Shown here piece after piece: positions 33,507 to 42,332 of a DNA stretch of 64,000 nucleotides. The position numbers and the translations under genes are program-made. Source of the stretch: Acidobacteriota bacterium (lineage in GTDB: Bacteria > Acidobacteriota > Blastocatellia > Pyrinomonadales > Pyrinomonadaceae); contig JAFDVJ010000081.1 of assembly GCA_018269075.1 (NCBI GenBank), positions 1-64,000 on the forward strand, given 5' to 3'. The notes below the pieces were generated by a model that saw only the letters and a program-made list of their open reading frames with translations, did no database searches and was not told the origin of the DNA. Positions within the stretch are counted from its first letter, which is position 1. Each line of letters starts with the position of its first letter.

Positions 33507-33741
33507 ATGCAATTCCGATAAAATCGTCAAAAACGTCATCGTGATCGATCGCGGCGACCATAATTCGACGCATTTTCTGCGAGTCGCGGTCGACGAGGAG
33601 CCCGACGCGCTGATCTTCAAGCACCGCAGTTATTCCGACGTCCGGGCCGAGGTCTGCGCCTTTTGCGGGTATGTCGGGTTTTACGCGGAAAATCCGCAGA
33701 TTTTGTGGACGGCTTATCAAAAACAGGGAAACAAACTATAA
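33490..33741 (+). CDS. Small zinc-ribbon protein
   Basis: 83 aa. Two Cys pairs (CPEC near residue 4 and CAFC near 57) form a zinc ribbon of the kind found in small 'nucleic-acid-binding' hypothetical proteins. It overlaps folA by 17 bp and is followed 36 bp later by the Mpo1-like gene, so it is part of a small operon. Function unknown. Confidence 0.75.
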   Translation: MKKCPECNSDKIVKNVIVIDRGDHNSTHFLRVAVDEEPDALIFKHRSYSDVRAEVCAFCGYVGFYAENPQILWTAYQKQGNKL

Positions 33742-33777
33742 TGGTAGCCGAAATCTAAAATAAGGAGAAAAAATCTT

Positions 33778-34077
33778 ATGATGGGCGGAAAGAGCTGGGA
33801 CGAATGGATCGAGGAATATTCCGAGTCGCACCAGCATCCGATAAACAAACTGACGCATACGTTCGGGATTCCGATGATCGCGTTTTCCATTTTGCTGATC
33901 CCGATGTGCTTTTTCGTGGCCGGCGCGTGGCGCGTCGCGCTCGGGTTTTTCGTCGTCGGCTGGATCCTGCAGTTTATCGGCCACGCCTTCGAAGGTAAGC
34001 CGCCCGAGTTTTTCAAGGATTACCGCTTTCTCTTCGTCGGGCTCCGCTGGTGGATCAAAAAAGTTCTCGGCGCTTAA
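33778..34077 (+). CDS. Mpo1/DUF962-like membrane protein
   Basis: 99 aa. The pattern 'WIEEYSESHQHPINKLTHTFGIPMIAF' with H-x-HP and N-x-x-x-H, then two hydrophobic helices and 'WILQFIGHAFEGKPPEFFKDYRFLFVGLRWWIKKV', is the DUF962/Mpo1 family, whose yeast member is a fatty-acid alpha-dioxygenase. The conserved His residues are present. GGAG lies about 12 nt before the first of two adjacent ATGs. A strong bidirectional terminator follows. Confidence 0.88.
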   Translation: MMGGKSWDEWIEEYSESHQHPINKLTHTFGIPMIAFSILLIPMCFFVAGAWRVALGFFVVGWILQFIGHAFEGKPPEFFKDYRFLFVGLRWWIKKVLGA

Positions 34078-34081
34078 AATT

Positions 34082-34116
34082 AAAAAAGGAGCGAGACGAT
34101 CGTCTCGCTCCTTTTT
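34082..34116. terminator. Bidirectional terminator between convergent genes
   Basis: A perfect 24-bp palindrome (34088-34111, arms GGAGCGAGACGA/TCGTCTCGCTCC) is flanked by six A on the left and five T on the right, so it can stop transcription from both sides. Confidence 0.92.
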
Positions 34117-34133
34117 CGATTTGTCCGAAAATC

Positions 34134-35030
34134 TCAGTATTTTTCGTATTTGAATTCGTTATAGGTCATATGCTTGATCAGCGATTCGTCGTTATCGACC
34201 AGATCGATGTCCATCTTCAGGTTGTATTTGCCTTTCGTCAGGTTGAGCCCGCTGTACGGCATAAAGATTTCGAGATCCTCGTAGGCGGTCGTGTCGTAGC
34301 CCGGCTTTAACTTGATCTGCGCGACGACGCGGCCGTCGTTGGCGCGGTTTTCGCCGGTTCCGTCTTCGAGATACGAATCGTCCGATTTCTGGAAGTAAAC
34401 GGCCGCGTAGGAATCGACGCCCTTCAGATTGGTGACGTCGAATTTCAGGTGAATCCACATTCCGAGCTCGCCCGCGTTGGTCTGATCGTAATCGACCCAG
34501 ACTTTTTTGAAATTGACCTTGACGTTGTCGTAGCTGCTCGACGGAGTCGGTTTCGTCGTCTCCGGTTTCGGCGTCGGCGAGGCCGATTTCGAAGCCGACG
34601 GGCTGGCCGACGGCGAGGATGACGGGCCGGGCGACGGCGTCGGCGAGTTGGTGACGACCGGCTTGTTTTTCCAGATGTTGTAGCCGACGATCGCCGCGCC
34701 GCCGACGAGAACCAGAAAGAACAGGGCGACCACGCCGCCGACCGCGACCATAATCTTTTTGCCGCCGCCGCTTTTCTTCGCCGGCGGAACCATCGAGAAA
34801 TTCTGCGGCGGCGTTTGCTGCTGCTGTTGCTGCTGCTGGAAAGCCGGCCGGCCGAACTGGGTTTCCATACTCTGGCCGTAAGGATTCGTTCCCGGATTCG
34901 ATTGTCCGCCCTGCGAACCGCTGTCCTGTAAATTAAAAACGATCGGTGCGTCGGGCAGAGGATTTCCGCAGTTCAGGCAAAACCGCATGTCATCTGCATT
35001 CTGATTTCCACATTTTTGACAATTTTTCAT
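34134..35030 (-). CDS. Zinc-ribbon membrane protein with Pro/Ser linker
   Basis: 298 aa. N-terminal zinc ribbon (CQKCGNQN..FCLNCGNPL), a Gln run (about 66-73), a Lys-rich stretch, then one transmembrane helix (about 93-117, IMVAVGGVVALFFLVLVGGAAIVGYNIW). An outer Pro/Ser/Thr linker follows, and then a beta-rich domain of about 130 residues (VKVNFKKVWVDYDQTNAGELGMWIHLKFDVTNLKG...). A cytoplasmic zinc ribbon with an extracytoplasmic sensor-like domain is a common Acidobacteriota layout; the ligand is unknown. Confidence 0.75.
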   Translation of the reverse strand: MKNCQKCGNQNADDMRFCLNCGNPLPDAPIVFNLQDSGSQGGQSNPGTNPYGQSMETQFGRPAFQQQQQQQQTPPQNFSMVPPAKKSGGGKKIMVAVGGVVALFFLVLVGGAAIVGYNIWKNKPVVTNSPTPSPGPSSSPSASPSASKSASPTPKPETTKPTPSSSYDNVKVNFKKVWVDYDQTNAGELGMWIHLKFDVTNLKGVDSYAAVYFQKSDDSYLEDGTGENRANDGRVVAQIKLKPGYDTTAYEDLEIFMPYSGLNLTKGKYNLKMDIDLVDNDESLIKHMTYNEFKYEKY

Positions 35031-35341
35031 TAGTTAAAAAAACTCCTCTGTTAAAAAGACACGAAAAAACGGCCCGTTTTGCCGATTATAATAACTCAAA
35101 GCGGGTTTCTTTCAAAGACCAAACTATTGATGACGCGGATTTTTATTGCCGCCCGTTTTCGATTAAACTTATTTTTGAATTCAGTGGAGTCCTGAGTCTT
35201 GAGTCTTAAGTCTTAAGTCTTTGAAAGCGACGGCCGGAATAATGCCCCGCGAGAACCGAAAAACTACTTTCGAAAATCATTCGGCTTGCTAAAGAAAAAA
35301 CGACTTAAGACTCAGGACTTAAGACTCAAGACTTTAAAACC
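35031..35341. other. 311-bp gap holding an inverted heptamer array and divergent leaders
   Basis: The left 150 bp is AT-rich and must carry the promoter of the zinc-ribbon gene. The right half is filled by the AAGTCTT arrays listed separately, running to within 6 bp of the kinase start codon. No other gene seen. Confidence 0.7.
35187..35336. repeat. Inverted AAGTCTT/GAGTCTT heptamer arrays
   Basis: Five 7-bp units (GAGTCCT, GAGTCTT twice, AAGTCTT twice) at 35187-35221 are followed, after about 80 bp, by five complementary units (GACTTAA, GACTCAG, GACTTAA, GACTCAA, GACTTTA) at 35302-35336. Unit length and inverted layout are the same as in the ATTTCGG elements, but the unit sequence is unrelated. 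Confidence 0.9.
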
Positions 35342-36811
35342 TTGAAACCGCCCTTTATCTTAGCTTTGGACATCGGAACGTCGAGCGTGCGCGCCGCGCT
35401 TTACGATTTCAACGGCGAGGTGCTGCCCGAAACGATGGTCAAGAACGAGCGCCGGCTGACCGCGACCGGGGACGGCGGCGCGGAGATCGATGCCGTCGAA
35501 GCCTTCGCGCAGGTCGAACGCGCGATCGGCGACGTTCTGAAAAAAGCCGAAAAAATCGACGGCCGGATCGAATACGCCGCCGCCTCGTCGTTCTGGCACA
35601 GTCTCGTCGGCGTCGATCGCCGCGGCCGGCCGACGACGAAGGTTTTCGGCTGGGCCGACACGCGGAGCCGCGAACAGGTCGCCGTCCTGCGCGAGCGGCT
35701 CGACGAAGCAATCTTTCACGATCGGACCGGCGCGCGTTTTCATTCGAGCTTCTGGCCGGCCAAGCTCCGCTGGCTCAGAAAAGACTTTCCGAAAATTTTC
35801 GACCGCACCGCGAACTGGCTTTCGTTCAGCGATTTCGTCGCCCTGAAACTGTTCGGCGCGGCCCGGACGAGCGTCTCGATGGCGTCGGCGACCGGCCTTT
35901 TCGACATCTGCGCCGCCGATTGGGACGCGCCCTTGCTCGAATTTTTAAAGATTCCGAAAGAAAACCTGCCGCCGGTCGCCGCCGATTCCGAAACCTTTCG
36001 ATTAAGCAAAAAATACGCCGGCCGCTGGCCGCGATTGAAGGACGCCGCGTGGTTTCTCGCGATCGGCGACGGCGCGGCCAACAACATCGGCGCGGGCTGC
36101 GTCCGGAAATCGCGCGCGGCGCTGATGATCGGCACTTCGGGCGCGATGCGCGTCGCCTTCCGGGGCGCGCCGCCGGCGAAGATTCCCGACGGTTTGTGGT
36201 GCTACCGGATCGACCGGAAACGCGTGATTATGGGCGGCGCGCTGTCGGACGGCGGCGGGCTTTACCGCTGGCTCAAGGACACTCTGCGGCTCGGCGAGAA
36301 CGACGACGCGACCGAGGCCGAGATCGCCCGCCGCGCGCCGGCCGCGCACGGGCTGACGTTTCTGCCGTTTCTCGCCGGCGAGCGCGGCACCGGTTATCAC
36401 GAGACGGCGCACGGCGCGTGTCTCGGGTTGAAAACCGCGACCGACCCGATCGACATCGTCCAGGCCGCGCTCGAAGCGGTCGCCTACCGCTTTGCCGAGA
36501 TCTTCGACCAGTTAAACGAAGTCGCCGCGATCAGAGAGATCATCGCTTCGGGCGGCGCTTTGCGCGAATCGCCGGTCTGGACGCGGATTATCGGCGACGT
36601 GCTCGGCCGAAATATGTGTTTGCCCGACACGCGCGAGGCCTCGTCGCGCGGCGCGGTCTTGCTTGCGCTCGAAAGTATCGGCAAAATAGAAAGTATCGAA
36701 AAACAGGCCGTGCCGGAAGGGCAGAAATTCGAGTTCGATAAAAAACGCCGCGCGCTTTACGCGAAGGCGCGCGCCGGACACGAACGATTTTATAAGCTTC
36801 TGATCGATTGA
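35342..36811 (+). CDS. FGGY-family carbohydrate kinase (gluconokinase-like)
   Basis: 489 aa, standard FGGY length. N-terminal ATP-binding 'ALDIGTSSVRAALYDF' and the C-terminal phosphate/adenosine blocks 'AIGDGAANNIGAGCVRKSRAALMIGTSGAMRV' and 'IREIIASGGALRESPVWTRIIGDVLG' are present. 'DVVALKLFGAARTSVSMASATGLFD'-like sequence in the middle fits gluconokinase/xylulokinase relatives. The start is TTG, since no ATG precedes the conserved Gly loop. Transketolase follows 185 bp downstream, which suits a pentose-phosphate role; the sugar cannot be fixed from sequence. Confidence 0.88.
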   Translation: MKPPFILALDIGTSSVRAALYDFNGEVLPETMVKNERRLTATGDGGAEIDAVEAFAQVERAIGDVLKKAEKIDGRIEYAAASSFWHSLVGVDRRGRPTTKVFGWADTRSREQVAVLRERLDEAIFHDRTGARFHSSFWPAKLRWLRKDFPKIFDRTANWLSFSDFVALKLFGAARTSVSMASATGLFDICAADWDAPLLEFLKIPKENLPPVAADSETFRLSKKYAGRWPRLKDAAWFLAIGDGAANNIGAGCVRKSRAALMIGTSGAMRVAFRGAPPAKIPDGLWCYRIDRKRVIMGGALSDGGGLYRWLKDTLRLGENDDATEAEIARRAPAAHGLTFLPFLAGERGTGYHETAHGACLGLKTATDPIDIVQAALEAVAYRFAEIFDQLNEVAAIREIIASGGALRESPVWTRIIGDVLGRNMCLPDTREASSRGAVLLALESIGKIESIEKQAVPEGQKFEFDKKRRALYAKARAGHERFYKLLID

Positions 36812-36841
36812 ATACTGCGTTTTTAGTTTGGTAACGATGTG

Positions 36842-36914
36842 GTCTTTGACCTTTGATCTTTGACCTTTGACCTTTGAAAATGAAGCAAAGTTTCAAGATC
36901 CAAGACCAAAGATC
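36842..36914. repeat. TTTGACC heptamer array with degenerate inverted partner
   Basis: About five tandem TTTGACC/TTTGATC units (36842-36877) are followed by degenerate complementary sequence (TCAAGATCCAAGACCAAAGATC). It is another unit sequence with the same 7-bp period, in the gap between the kinase and transketolase genes. Confidence 0.8.
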
Positions 36915-36996
36915 GAATTAGTTAGTAAATTGAAAAACCAAAGTATTGAATTACAAATTACAGAAAAGAGAATAAATTCCTATTTAAAATAAACTT

Positions 36997-39012
36997 ATGA
37001 CGACAGCGCCGATGACACAACAATCTATTGACGAACTTTGCATCAACACGATCCGCACGCTTTCGCTCGACGCGATTCAGAAAGCGAATTCCGGCCATCC
37101 CGGCCTGCCGCTCGGGATGGCGCCGGCGGCCTACGTATTGTGGACGAAATTCCTGTGGCACAACCCGAAAAATCCGTGCTGGTTCAACCGCGACCGCTTT
37201 ATCCTGTCGGGCGGCCACGGCTCGATGCTGATCTACAGCCTGCTCCATCTGACCGGCTACGAGTCGGTTTCGATGGACGAGATCAAGCGTTTCCGCCAGC
37301 TTCATTCGAGAACGCCCGGCCACCCGGAAAACTTTCTGACGCCCGGCGTCGAGGTCACGACCGGCCCGCTCGGCCAGGGCTTCGCGAACGGCGTCGGGAT
37401 GGCGATCGCCTCGGCGCATCTCGCGGCGACCTTCAACCGCGACGATTTTCCGGTCGTCGACAACTACATCTACGCGATCTGCTCGGACGGCGACCTGATG
37501 GAAGGCATCTCGTATGAATCGGCCTCGATCGCCGGCCATCTCGGTCTCGGCAACATCATTTATCTCTACGACGACAACAAGATCACGATCGAGGGCTCGA
37601 CCGACATCGCCTTTACCGAGGACGTGACGCGGCGGTTCGAAGCGGCCGGCTGGCACGTTTCGACGGTTGAGGACGGCAACGACCTCGACGCGATCGAAGC
37701 GGCGATCGCCGAGGCGCAGGACGTCAAGGACAAGCCGTCGCTGATCCGCGTCAAGACGATCATCGGTTTCGGAATGCCGAAACAGGGCACCAACAAGGCG
37801 CATTCGGACGCACCCGGCGAAGAGGCCGTCCGCGAGACGAAACGAAACCTGGGCTGGGACGAAGACGCGCATTTCTATGTGCCCGACGAGGTTTACACGC
37901 ATTTCCGCGAAGCGATCGAAAACGGCGCGGCGCTCGAAAAGGACTGGAGCGATCTGGTCGCGGCCTACACCGAAAAATTTCCGGAGGAAGGAAAGATCTT
38001 CAATCAGATCATCAACGACGAGCTGCCCGCCGATTGGGAAGCGGCGCTGCCGTCGTTTGAAAATACGGAAGCGAAGGCGACCCGCGCCTATTCGGGCGAG
38101 GTGATCAACGCGATCGCCGGCAAACTGCCGTCGCTGATCGGCGGTTCGGCCGATCTCGCGCCGTCGAACAACACGAGCATCAAGGATTCCGCGAGCCTCG
38201 AAGCCGGCGCGTATGAAGGCCGCATCATCCACTGGGGCATCCGCGAGCACGCGATGGGTTCGACGATGAACGGAATGGCGCTGCACGGCGGGCTGATCCC
38301 GTACGGCGGCACGTTTATGACGTTTTCGGACTATATGCGCCCGGCGATCCGGCTCGCCGCGCTCTCGCACGCGCAGGTCGTCTACGTCTTCACGCACGAT
38401 TCGATCGGGCTCGGCGAGGACGGCCCGACGCACCAGTCGGTCGAGCATCTCGCCGCGCTGCGGGCGATCCCGAATCTCGCGGTGATCCGCCCGGCCGACG
38501 CGCACGAGGTCCGCGAAGCGTGGCGGATCGCGATCAACCGCCGTCACGCGCCGACCGCGCTCGCGCTTTCGCGGCAGAAGGTCGCGCTCCTCGACCGCAC
38601 GAAATTCGCGTCCGCCGACGCGACGGCGAAAGGCGCATACATCTTGAGCGAAGCGTCGGGCGGCGCGCCGAAACTGATCATCATCGCGACCGGCTCGGAA
38701 GTCGGCCTCGCGGTGCAGACGCAAGGCGTGCTCGAAGCCGAAGGCATCCCGACGCGCGTCGTTTCGATGCCGTGCTGGGAATTTTTCGACGAGCAGTCTG
38801 ACGAGTACAGGGAATCCGTGCTGCCGAAAGCGGTCACGGCGCGGCTCGCGATCGAGGCCGGCGTCTCGATGGGCTGGGCGAAATACACGGGCGACGCGGG
38901 CGACACGCTGACGGTCGACAAATTCGGCGTCAGCGCCCCGGCCGAAGACGCCTTCCGCGCGTTCGGCTTCACGGTCGAAAACGCCGTCGAAAAAGCGAAA
39001 AAGCTGCTTTGA
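36997..39012 (+). CDS. tkt: Transketolase
   Basis: 671 aa. Thiamine-diphosphate enzyme moving two-carbon units between sugar phosphates. '[58 protein letters not shown]' is the transketolase start. '[16 protein letters not shown]' and '[23 protein letters not shown]' bind ThDP-Mg (G-D-G..). The pyrimidine domain has '[20 protein letters not shown]' with catalytic H and E. Full length and intact. Confidence 0.97.
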   Translation: MTTAPMTQQSIDELCINTIRTLSLDAIQKANSGHPGLPLGMAPAAYVLWTKFLWHNPKNPCWFNRDRFILSGGHGSMLIYSLLHLTGYESVSMDEIKRFRQLHSRTPGHPENFLTPGVEVTTGPLGQGFANGVGMAIASAHLAATFNRDDFPVVDNYIYAICSDGDLMEGISYESASIAGHLGLGNIIYLYDDNKITIEGSTDIAFTEDVTRRFEAAGWHVSTVEDGNDLDAIEAAIAEAQDVKDKPSLIRVKTIIGFGMPKQGTNKAHSDAPGEEAVRETKRNLGWDEDAHFYVPDEVYTHFREAIENGAALEKDWSDLVAAYTEKFPEEGKIFNQIINDELPADWEAALPSFENTEAKATRAYSGEVINAIAGKLPSLIGGSADLAPSNNTSIKDSASLEAGAYEGRIIHWGIREHAMGSTMNGMALHGGLIPYGGTFMTFSDYMRPAIRLAALSHAQVVYVFTHDSIGLGEDGPTHQSVEHLAALRAIPNLAVIRPADAHEVREAWRIAINRRHAPTALALSRQKVALLDRTKFASADATAKGAYILSEASGGAPKLIIIATGSEVGLAVQTQGVLEAEGIPTRVVSMPCWEFFDEQSDEYRESVLPKAVTARLAIEAGVSMGWAKYTGDAGDTLTVDKFGVSAPAEDAFRAFGFTVENAVEKAKKLL

Positions 39013-39083
39013 CCTGAATTGTCGTGGGTGACACAACTGGTTGGAATAATGAGCGTTAAACCCGCGGCCGGTTCTTAAATCAT

Positions 39084-39141
39084 CCACTAAAAACACGAAA
39101 AAACACGAAAGAAATTTAGTGTTTTTTCGTGTTTTTAGTGG
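39084..39141 (+). terminator. Long perfect hairpin after transketolase
   Basis: Two perfect 23-nt arms (CCACTAAAAACACGAAAAAA..., complement at 39119-39141) with a 12-nt loop. The right arm is T-rich. It may terminate tkt, but the arms are much longer than usual and internally repeat 'AAAACACGAA', so it may equally be a repeat element. Confidence 0.55.
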
Positions 39142-39269
39142 AAGATCAAAAAAGCGCACGCGACCGGAATCGACACTTTTTCCAATAAGTTTTGTCACTA
39201 ACTATAACGTGAGCTCAACATAAGAATCGGCGCTCCGTCCTCGCGTCGAACTTACGGTGAATTAATCGG

Positions 39270-40364
39270 CTAAAGGTTTTTGCCGAAAAAATCGAACGCC
39301 AATTGGCCGACGGTTTGATGAACGGTTTCGCGGTCAACGCTCCGGTCATCGCGGCAGATCGGCAGAACTTTTTGGCCGAGCGGCGTGCAGTCGGCGAGAA
39401 ACGTGTAATGCGCGACTTTGCCCGGCAGGATCGTGAGCTCGCTCTTTTTGAGCGCCGCGGCGAGCTTCTGTGCGTTGGTTTTGGCCGGCGCGGTTTGATC
39501 GTCTTCGCCGACGACCAGCCGGAACGGGATTTTGATCGCTTTCAAGCTTTCGGGCGTAAAGGCCGTGCCGAGCGCCGGCGCGATCGCGAAAACGGCTTTG
39601 ACGCGCGGGTCGCGGTAGGAATCGTTCATTCGTTTGAGCGAATCGATGACGATCGCGTCTTTTTTTCGAAGCTCCTCGAAATCCTTGAGCGCGTTCGGAA
39701 ATTCGGGCTGTGCCCCGCAGGTCGCGTCGGCTTCCGGCGAAGCGCAGAACTTGTCGAACGCGTCGAGATCGAAAATGCCGCCGGCGACCGCCGTGACGGT
39801 CGCGCCGCCGAGCGAAAAACCGGCCGCGCCGATCTTTTTCGCGTCGATCCGCGGGCCGATTTTCGGGTCGGCGAGAAGCCGGTCGATGACGACGCGCAGG
39901 TCCTGCGCGCGTTCCCACCACAAAACGAAGCCCTGCGCCAGATATTTTTCCTCCGCGCCGGTGTTGCCGTGATGATTGACGGCCGCGACGATATATCCGC
40001 GCGCCGCGAGATACCGGCCGAGCCACATCATCATCAGCCCGGAGCCGCCGGTTCCGTGCGAGACGACGACCAGCGGGTAACGCTTGTGTTTAGAAGAAAT
40101 GTCCGCGTTTTTAACGGCCGGGCCGCAGATGAAAACGGGATCGGCGGGATTGCCGATGACGACGTTTTCTTCATTTTCGGCCGCGTCGGTCGGGTACCAG
40201 ATCGTCGTCGCGAGCGGCCGCGCCGCGGTTCCCGACCAGTTTTTACGCTGCTCGTCGACGAATGCCCGCGACATCATCCCGACCTTCGAAACGGCCTGCC
40301 CGAAAACTCCGGCCGCGAGCAGCAGGATCAAAAACAATAAACACGCCCGTTTTCTAAAATTCAT
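39270..40364 (-). CDS. Secreted alpha/beta hydrolase (PAF-acetylhydrolase/dienelactone hydrolase-like)
   Basis: 364 aa. Signal peptide 1-22 (MNFRKRACLLFLILLLAAGVFG). Oxyanion block 'RYPLVVVSHGTGGSGLMMMWLGRYLAARGYIVAAVNHHGNTG'. Nucleophile elbow 'GAAGFSLGGATVTA' (G-F-S-L-G). Likely acid in 'LVVGEDDQTAP' and catalytic His in 'GKVAHYTFL'. AAGGAGG lies 8 nt before the ATG. Likely a periplasmic esterase or lipase of unknown substrate. Confidence 0.87.
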   Translation of the reverse strand: MNFRKRACLLFLILLLAAGVFGQAVSKVGMMSRAFVDEQRKNWSGTAARPLATTIWYPTDAAENEENVVIGNPADPVFICGPAVKNADISSKHKRYPLVVVSHGTGGSGLMMMWLGRYLAARGYIVAAVNHHGNTGAEEKYLAQGFVLWWERAQDLRVVIDRLLADPKIGPRIDAKKIGAAGFSLGGATVTAVAGGIFDLDAFDKFCASPEADATCGAQPEFPNALKDFEELRKKDAIVIDSLKRMNDSYRDPRVKAVFAIAPALGTAFTPESLKAIKIPFRLVVGEDDQTAPAKTNAQKLAAALKKSELTILPGKVAHYTFLADCTPLGQKVLPICRDDRSVDRETVHQTVGQLAFDFFGKNL

Positions 40365-40461
40365 CGATCGTCTTCCTCCTTTTTCACAAAGAGGGTTACG
40401 GTCAAATAATTTTTTATGTTCGGCTTAATTTCACCGGCTGAAATCGGTCGCCGCCGGAACG

Positions 40462-41967
40462 TCACCATAATTTCCACCACGGTTTTTCGTCTTTGGCGGG
40501 CTTTTCCGGCGCGGGTTCTTCCGGCTCGACCTTCTTTTTCGGCGGAAAACGCGGCGGCGCGGGCTGCCAGTCGTATTTTTCGGCGATCCGGCGGACCTGC
40601 TGCTGAAACGCGTAACCCTTTTCTTTATCGACCATAAAGACGAAATTCGCGTAGCCCTTGAGCGCCGCGACGAGATCCGGCGAATTGCCCCAGCGGAGGT
40701 TTTCCAATCCCTTCGTTTCGGCCTGAAAAAGCACGGCGCGAAATTTTCGCAGCGTTTTGCGGTCGATCGAGAGCTTGTCGTTGACGACGATGCCGGTCAC
40801 TTCCTGCTGCCGGCCGCGCCGCAGGACGCGCGTCTTTTTCTCGTTGACCTTAAAGCCCTGTTTTTCGACGACGAAACGAACCTGCGCGAGCAGCCGGCCG
40901 ATCGCGGCGTCGCGGTCTTCGGTCGAAAACGTCAGATCGTCGGCATAGCGCGTGTATTTGCAGCCGTGCGCGGCGGCGAGCTTCGCGAGGCCCTTATCGA
41001 GCCGGCGGGCGGCGATGTTTGAGAGCGCCGGGCTGGCCGGCGAACCCTGCGGCAAATGCCGCTCGCCGGTCGCGACGAAATAGGTTTTGCCGTCGAGTTC
41101 GATCTCTTCGGTGTCGGGCGCGGTCGTCAACAGCGCGAAAACGGTCGCGAGCGCCTCGCCGTAGCCGAACGCGCGAAAAATGCCCTTGACGCGGCGGTAG
41201 CCGATCGACGGGAAAAAATTTTCGAGATCGAGATTGACGAGCGTCTGTGCGCCGACGTGAAGACGCGCGTTCGAGACGATGTTTTTCGCCGGCAGAAAGC
41301 CGTGCGCGGCGTCCGAAACCGCGACGCGGCCGAGAATGTTTTCGAGAATCCACGTCTGCGCCGCTTTGAGCGCGGGCATCGGCGCGGAGATCAGGCGATG
41401 GCCGCCGGTTTTTTTCGGGAGCTTGAAATTGACGTAATGCGTCGTTTCCGACGTCCGGCGGTCGTAGGCCAGAAAGCGGATTTTGCCGACCGTCAGGTTC
41501 ATCGCCCGGGCGAGCTCTTCGACGTTGCTGAAAACGGGCAGGCCGCCGCGTTCGAGCCGTTCGCGGTCGGTTTCGTTGTTGTTCAGCCCGCCCGAGACTT
41601 CCGCGCCGAGATAGAGGATTTCGGTTTCCTTGCGGCGCCGCCAGTTTTCGGCTTTTTCCTGCCGCTCGCGTTCGCGCCGGGCCCTGGTTTCCTTCTGTTT
41701 TTCGCGCGATTCGGCGAGCCGTTTTTTTCGCAGCTCATTAAGCATCGCCTGCTCGTCGTAAAGCTTTCGATTATCGGCGCGGAGCCGGTCGAGCTCGGCC
41801 TGTAATTCAGCGGCGCGGCGGATTTCCTCGGCCGGATCGTCCGGCAAACCGGTCGATTCTCGCCAGAACCCGAGCCGGATCATCTCTTCGAGCACGTAAA
41901 CATCGCGTCCGCCCTGGCGGCGAATCTCCTCGTAAAGCTCCTGTCGTGTGCGCGGTTGTTCGGACAT
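40462..41967 (-). CDS. Retron-type reverse transcriptase
   Basis: 501 aa. Residues 45-120 are a charged coiled-coil extension. The RT core spans about 165-460, with the retron-specific region X 'NARLH' (233-237, NAxxH), the domain-3 block 'NLDLENFFPSIGY', 'LPQGSPASPALSNI', catalytic 'YADD' (341-344) and the region Y 'VTG' motif (390-392). NAxxH plus VTG distinguishes retron RTs from group II intron and DGR enzymes. The tail is Pro/Lys-rich. It resembles the longer N-terminally extended retron RTs of myxobacteria. Two structured RNA units lie directly upstream on the same strand. It should make msDNA from them; the operon context indicates defence. Confidence 0.93.
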   Translation of the reverse strand: MSEQPRTRQELYEEIRRQGGRDVYVLEEMIRLGFWRESTGLPDDPAEEIRRAAELQAELDRLRADNRKLYDEQAMLNELRKKRLAESREKQKETRARRERERQEKAENWRRRKETEILYLGAEVSGGLNNNETDRERLERGGLPVFSNVEELARAMNLTVGKIRFLAYDRRTSETTHYVNFKLPKKTGGHRLISAPMPALKAAQTWILENILGRVAVSDAAHGFLPAKNIVSNARLHVGAQTLVNLDLENFFPSIGYRRVKGIFRAFGYGEALATVFALLTTAPDTEEIELDGKTYFVATGERHLPQGSPASPALSNIAARRLDKGLAKLAAAHGCKYTRYADDLTFSTEDRDAAIGRLLAQVRFVVEKQGFKVNEKKTRVLRRGRQQEVTGIVVNDKLSIDRKTLRKFRAVLFQAETKGLENLRWGNSPDLVAALKGYANFVFMVDKEKGYAFQQQVRRIAEKYDWQPAPPRFPPKKKVEPEEPAPEKPAKDEKPWWKLW

Positions 41968-41980
41968 AGTTTTTTTTAGT

Positions 41981-42052
41981 GGAGAGTGGAGAGTGGAGAG
42001 TGGAGAGTCAAAAGTCTTTATCCGACTCTCGACTCTCGACTCTCGACTCTCC
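41981..42052. repeat. Inverted GGAGAGT heptamer arrays between RT gene and ncRNA
   Basis: Four GGAGAGT units (41981-42009) and four complementary GACTCTC units (42023-42052) form a near-perfect 30-bp stem with a loop of about 13 nt. It sits in the 5' leader of the RT gene, between the ATG and the 3' end of ncRNA copy A. Confidence 0.9.
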
Positions 42053-42061
42053 GCTCTAAAA

Positions 42062-42319
42062 TCGGCAAAGGGCCGGTGCGGCCGAAAAACGCGCGTCTTC
42101 GTGAAATCGAAGGACCGGATTGTTCAACTCAAGCGAAATTCTACTCCTGTCGCTAGTTTTATTCGCGGAATACCGACCGAAACAGCGACAGGAGTGGAAT
42201 TTCGCCGAAGTTAAGAACAAGCCGGTGAAGCGTGTTCAGTCAAGCGGCAGGGACGGCGATCGCACCGTCCGGTTTGCAAGTCCCAGAGCGTTTTTTCGAT
42301 CGCGCCGGGCCTTTGCCGA
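42062..42319 (-). ncRNA. Putative retron msr-msd RNA, copy A (RT-proximal)
   Basis: Terminal inverted repeats 42062-42092 and 42288-42319 pair over about 31 bp with few mismatches, as a1/a2 of a retron RNA would. Read on the minus strand, the order is a1, a small hairpin (stem GGACGG/CCGTCC, 42251-42270, 8-nt loop), a conserved spacer, a large hairpin (22-bp stem, arms 42133-42154 and 42184-42205, 29-nt loop), then a2 and the RT gene. This is the usual msr-msd-RT order. The exact branching guanosine and RNA ends cannot be fixed by eye. The large stem differs in sequence from copy B but keeps identical size. Confidence 0.8.
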
Positions 42320-42332
42320 ATTTTCAAATCCC

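Noticed and set aside
36997-39012. Possible tRNA or small RNA in the gaps around transketolase.
   Set aside because: No cloverleaf-compatible sequence or T-loop GGTTCRAATCC was found in the gaps; only heptamer repeats and the long hairpin.
40462-41967. RT considered as part of a group II intron or diversity-generating retroelement.
   Set aside because: No maturase or endonuclease domain, no template/variable repeat pair, and retron-specific NAxxH and VTG motifs are present; the structured RNAs fit a retron.
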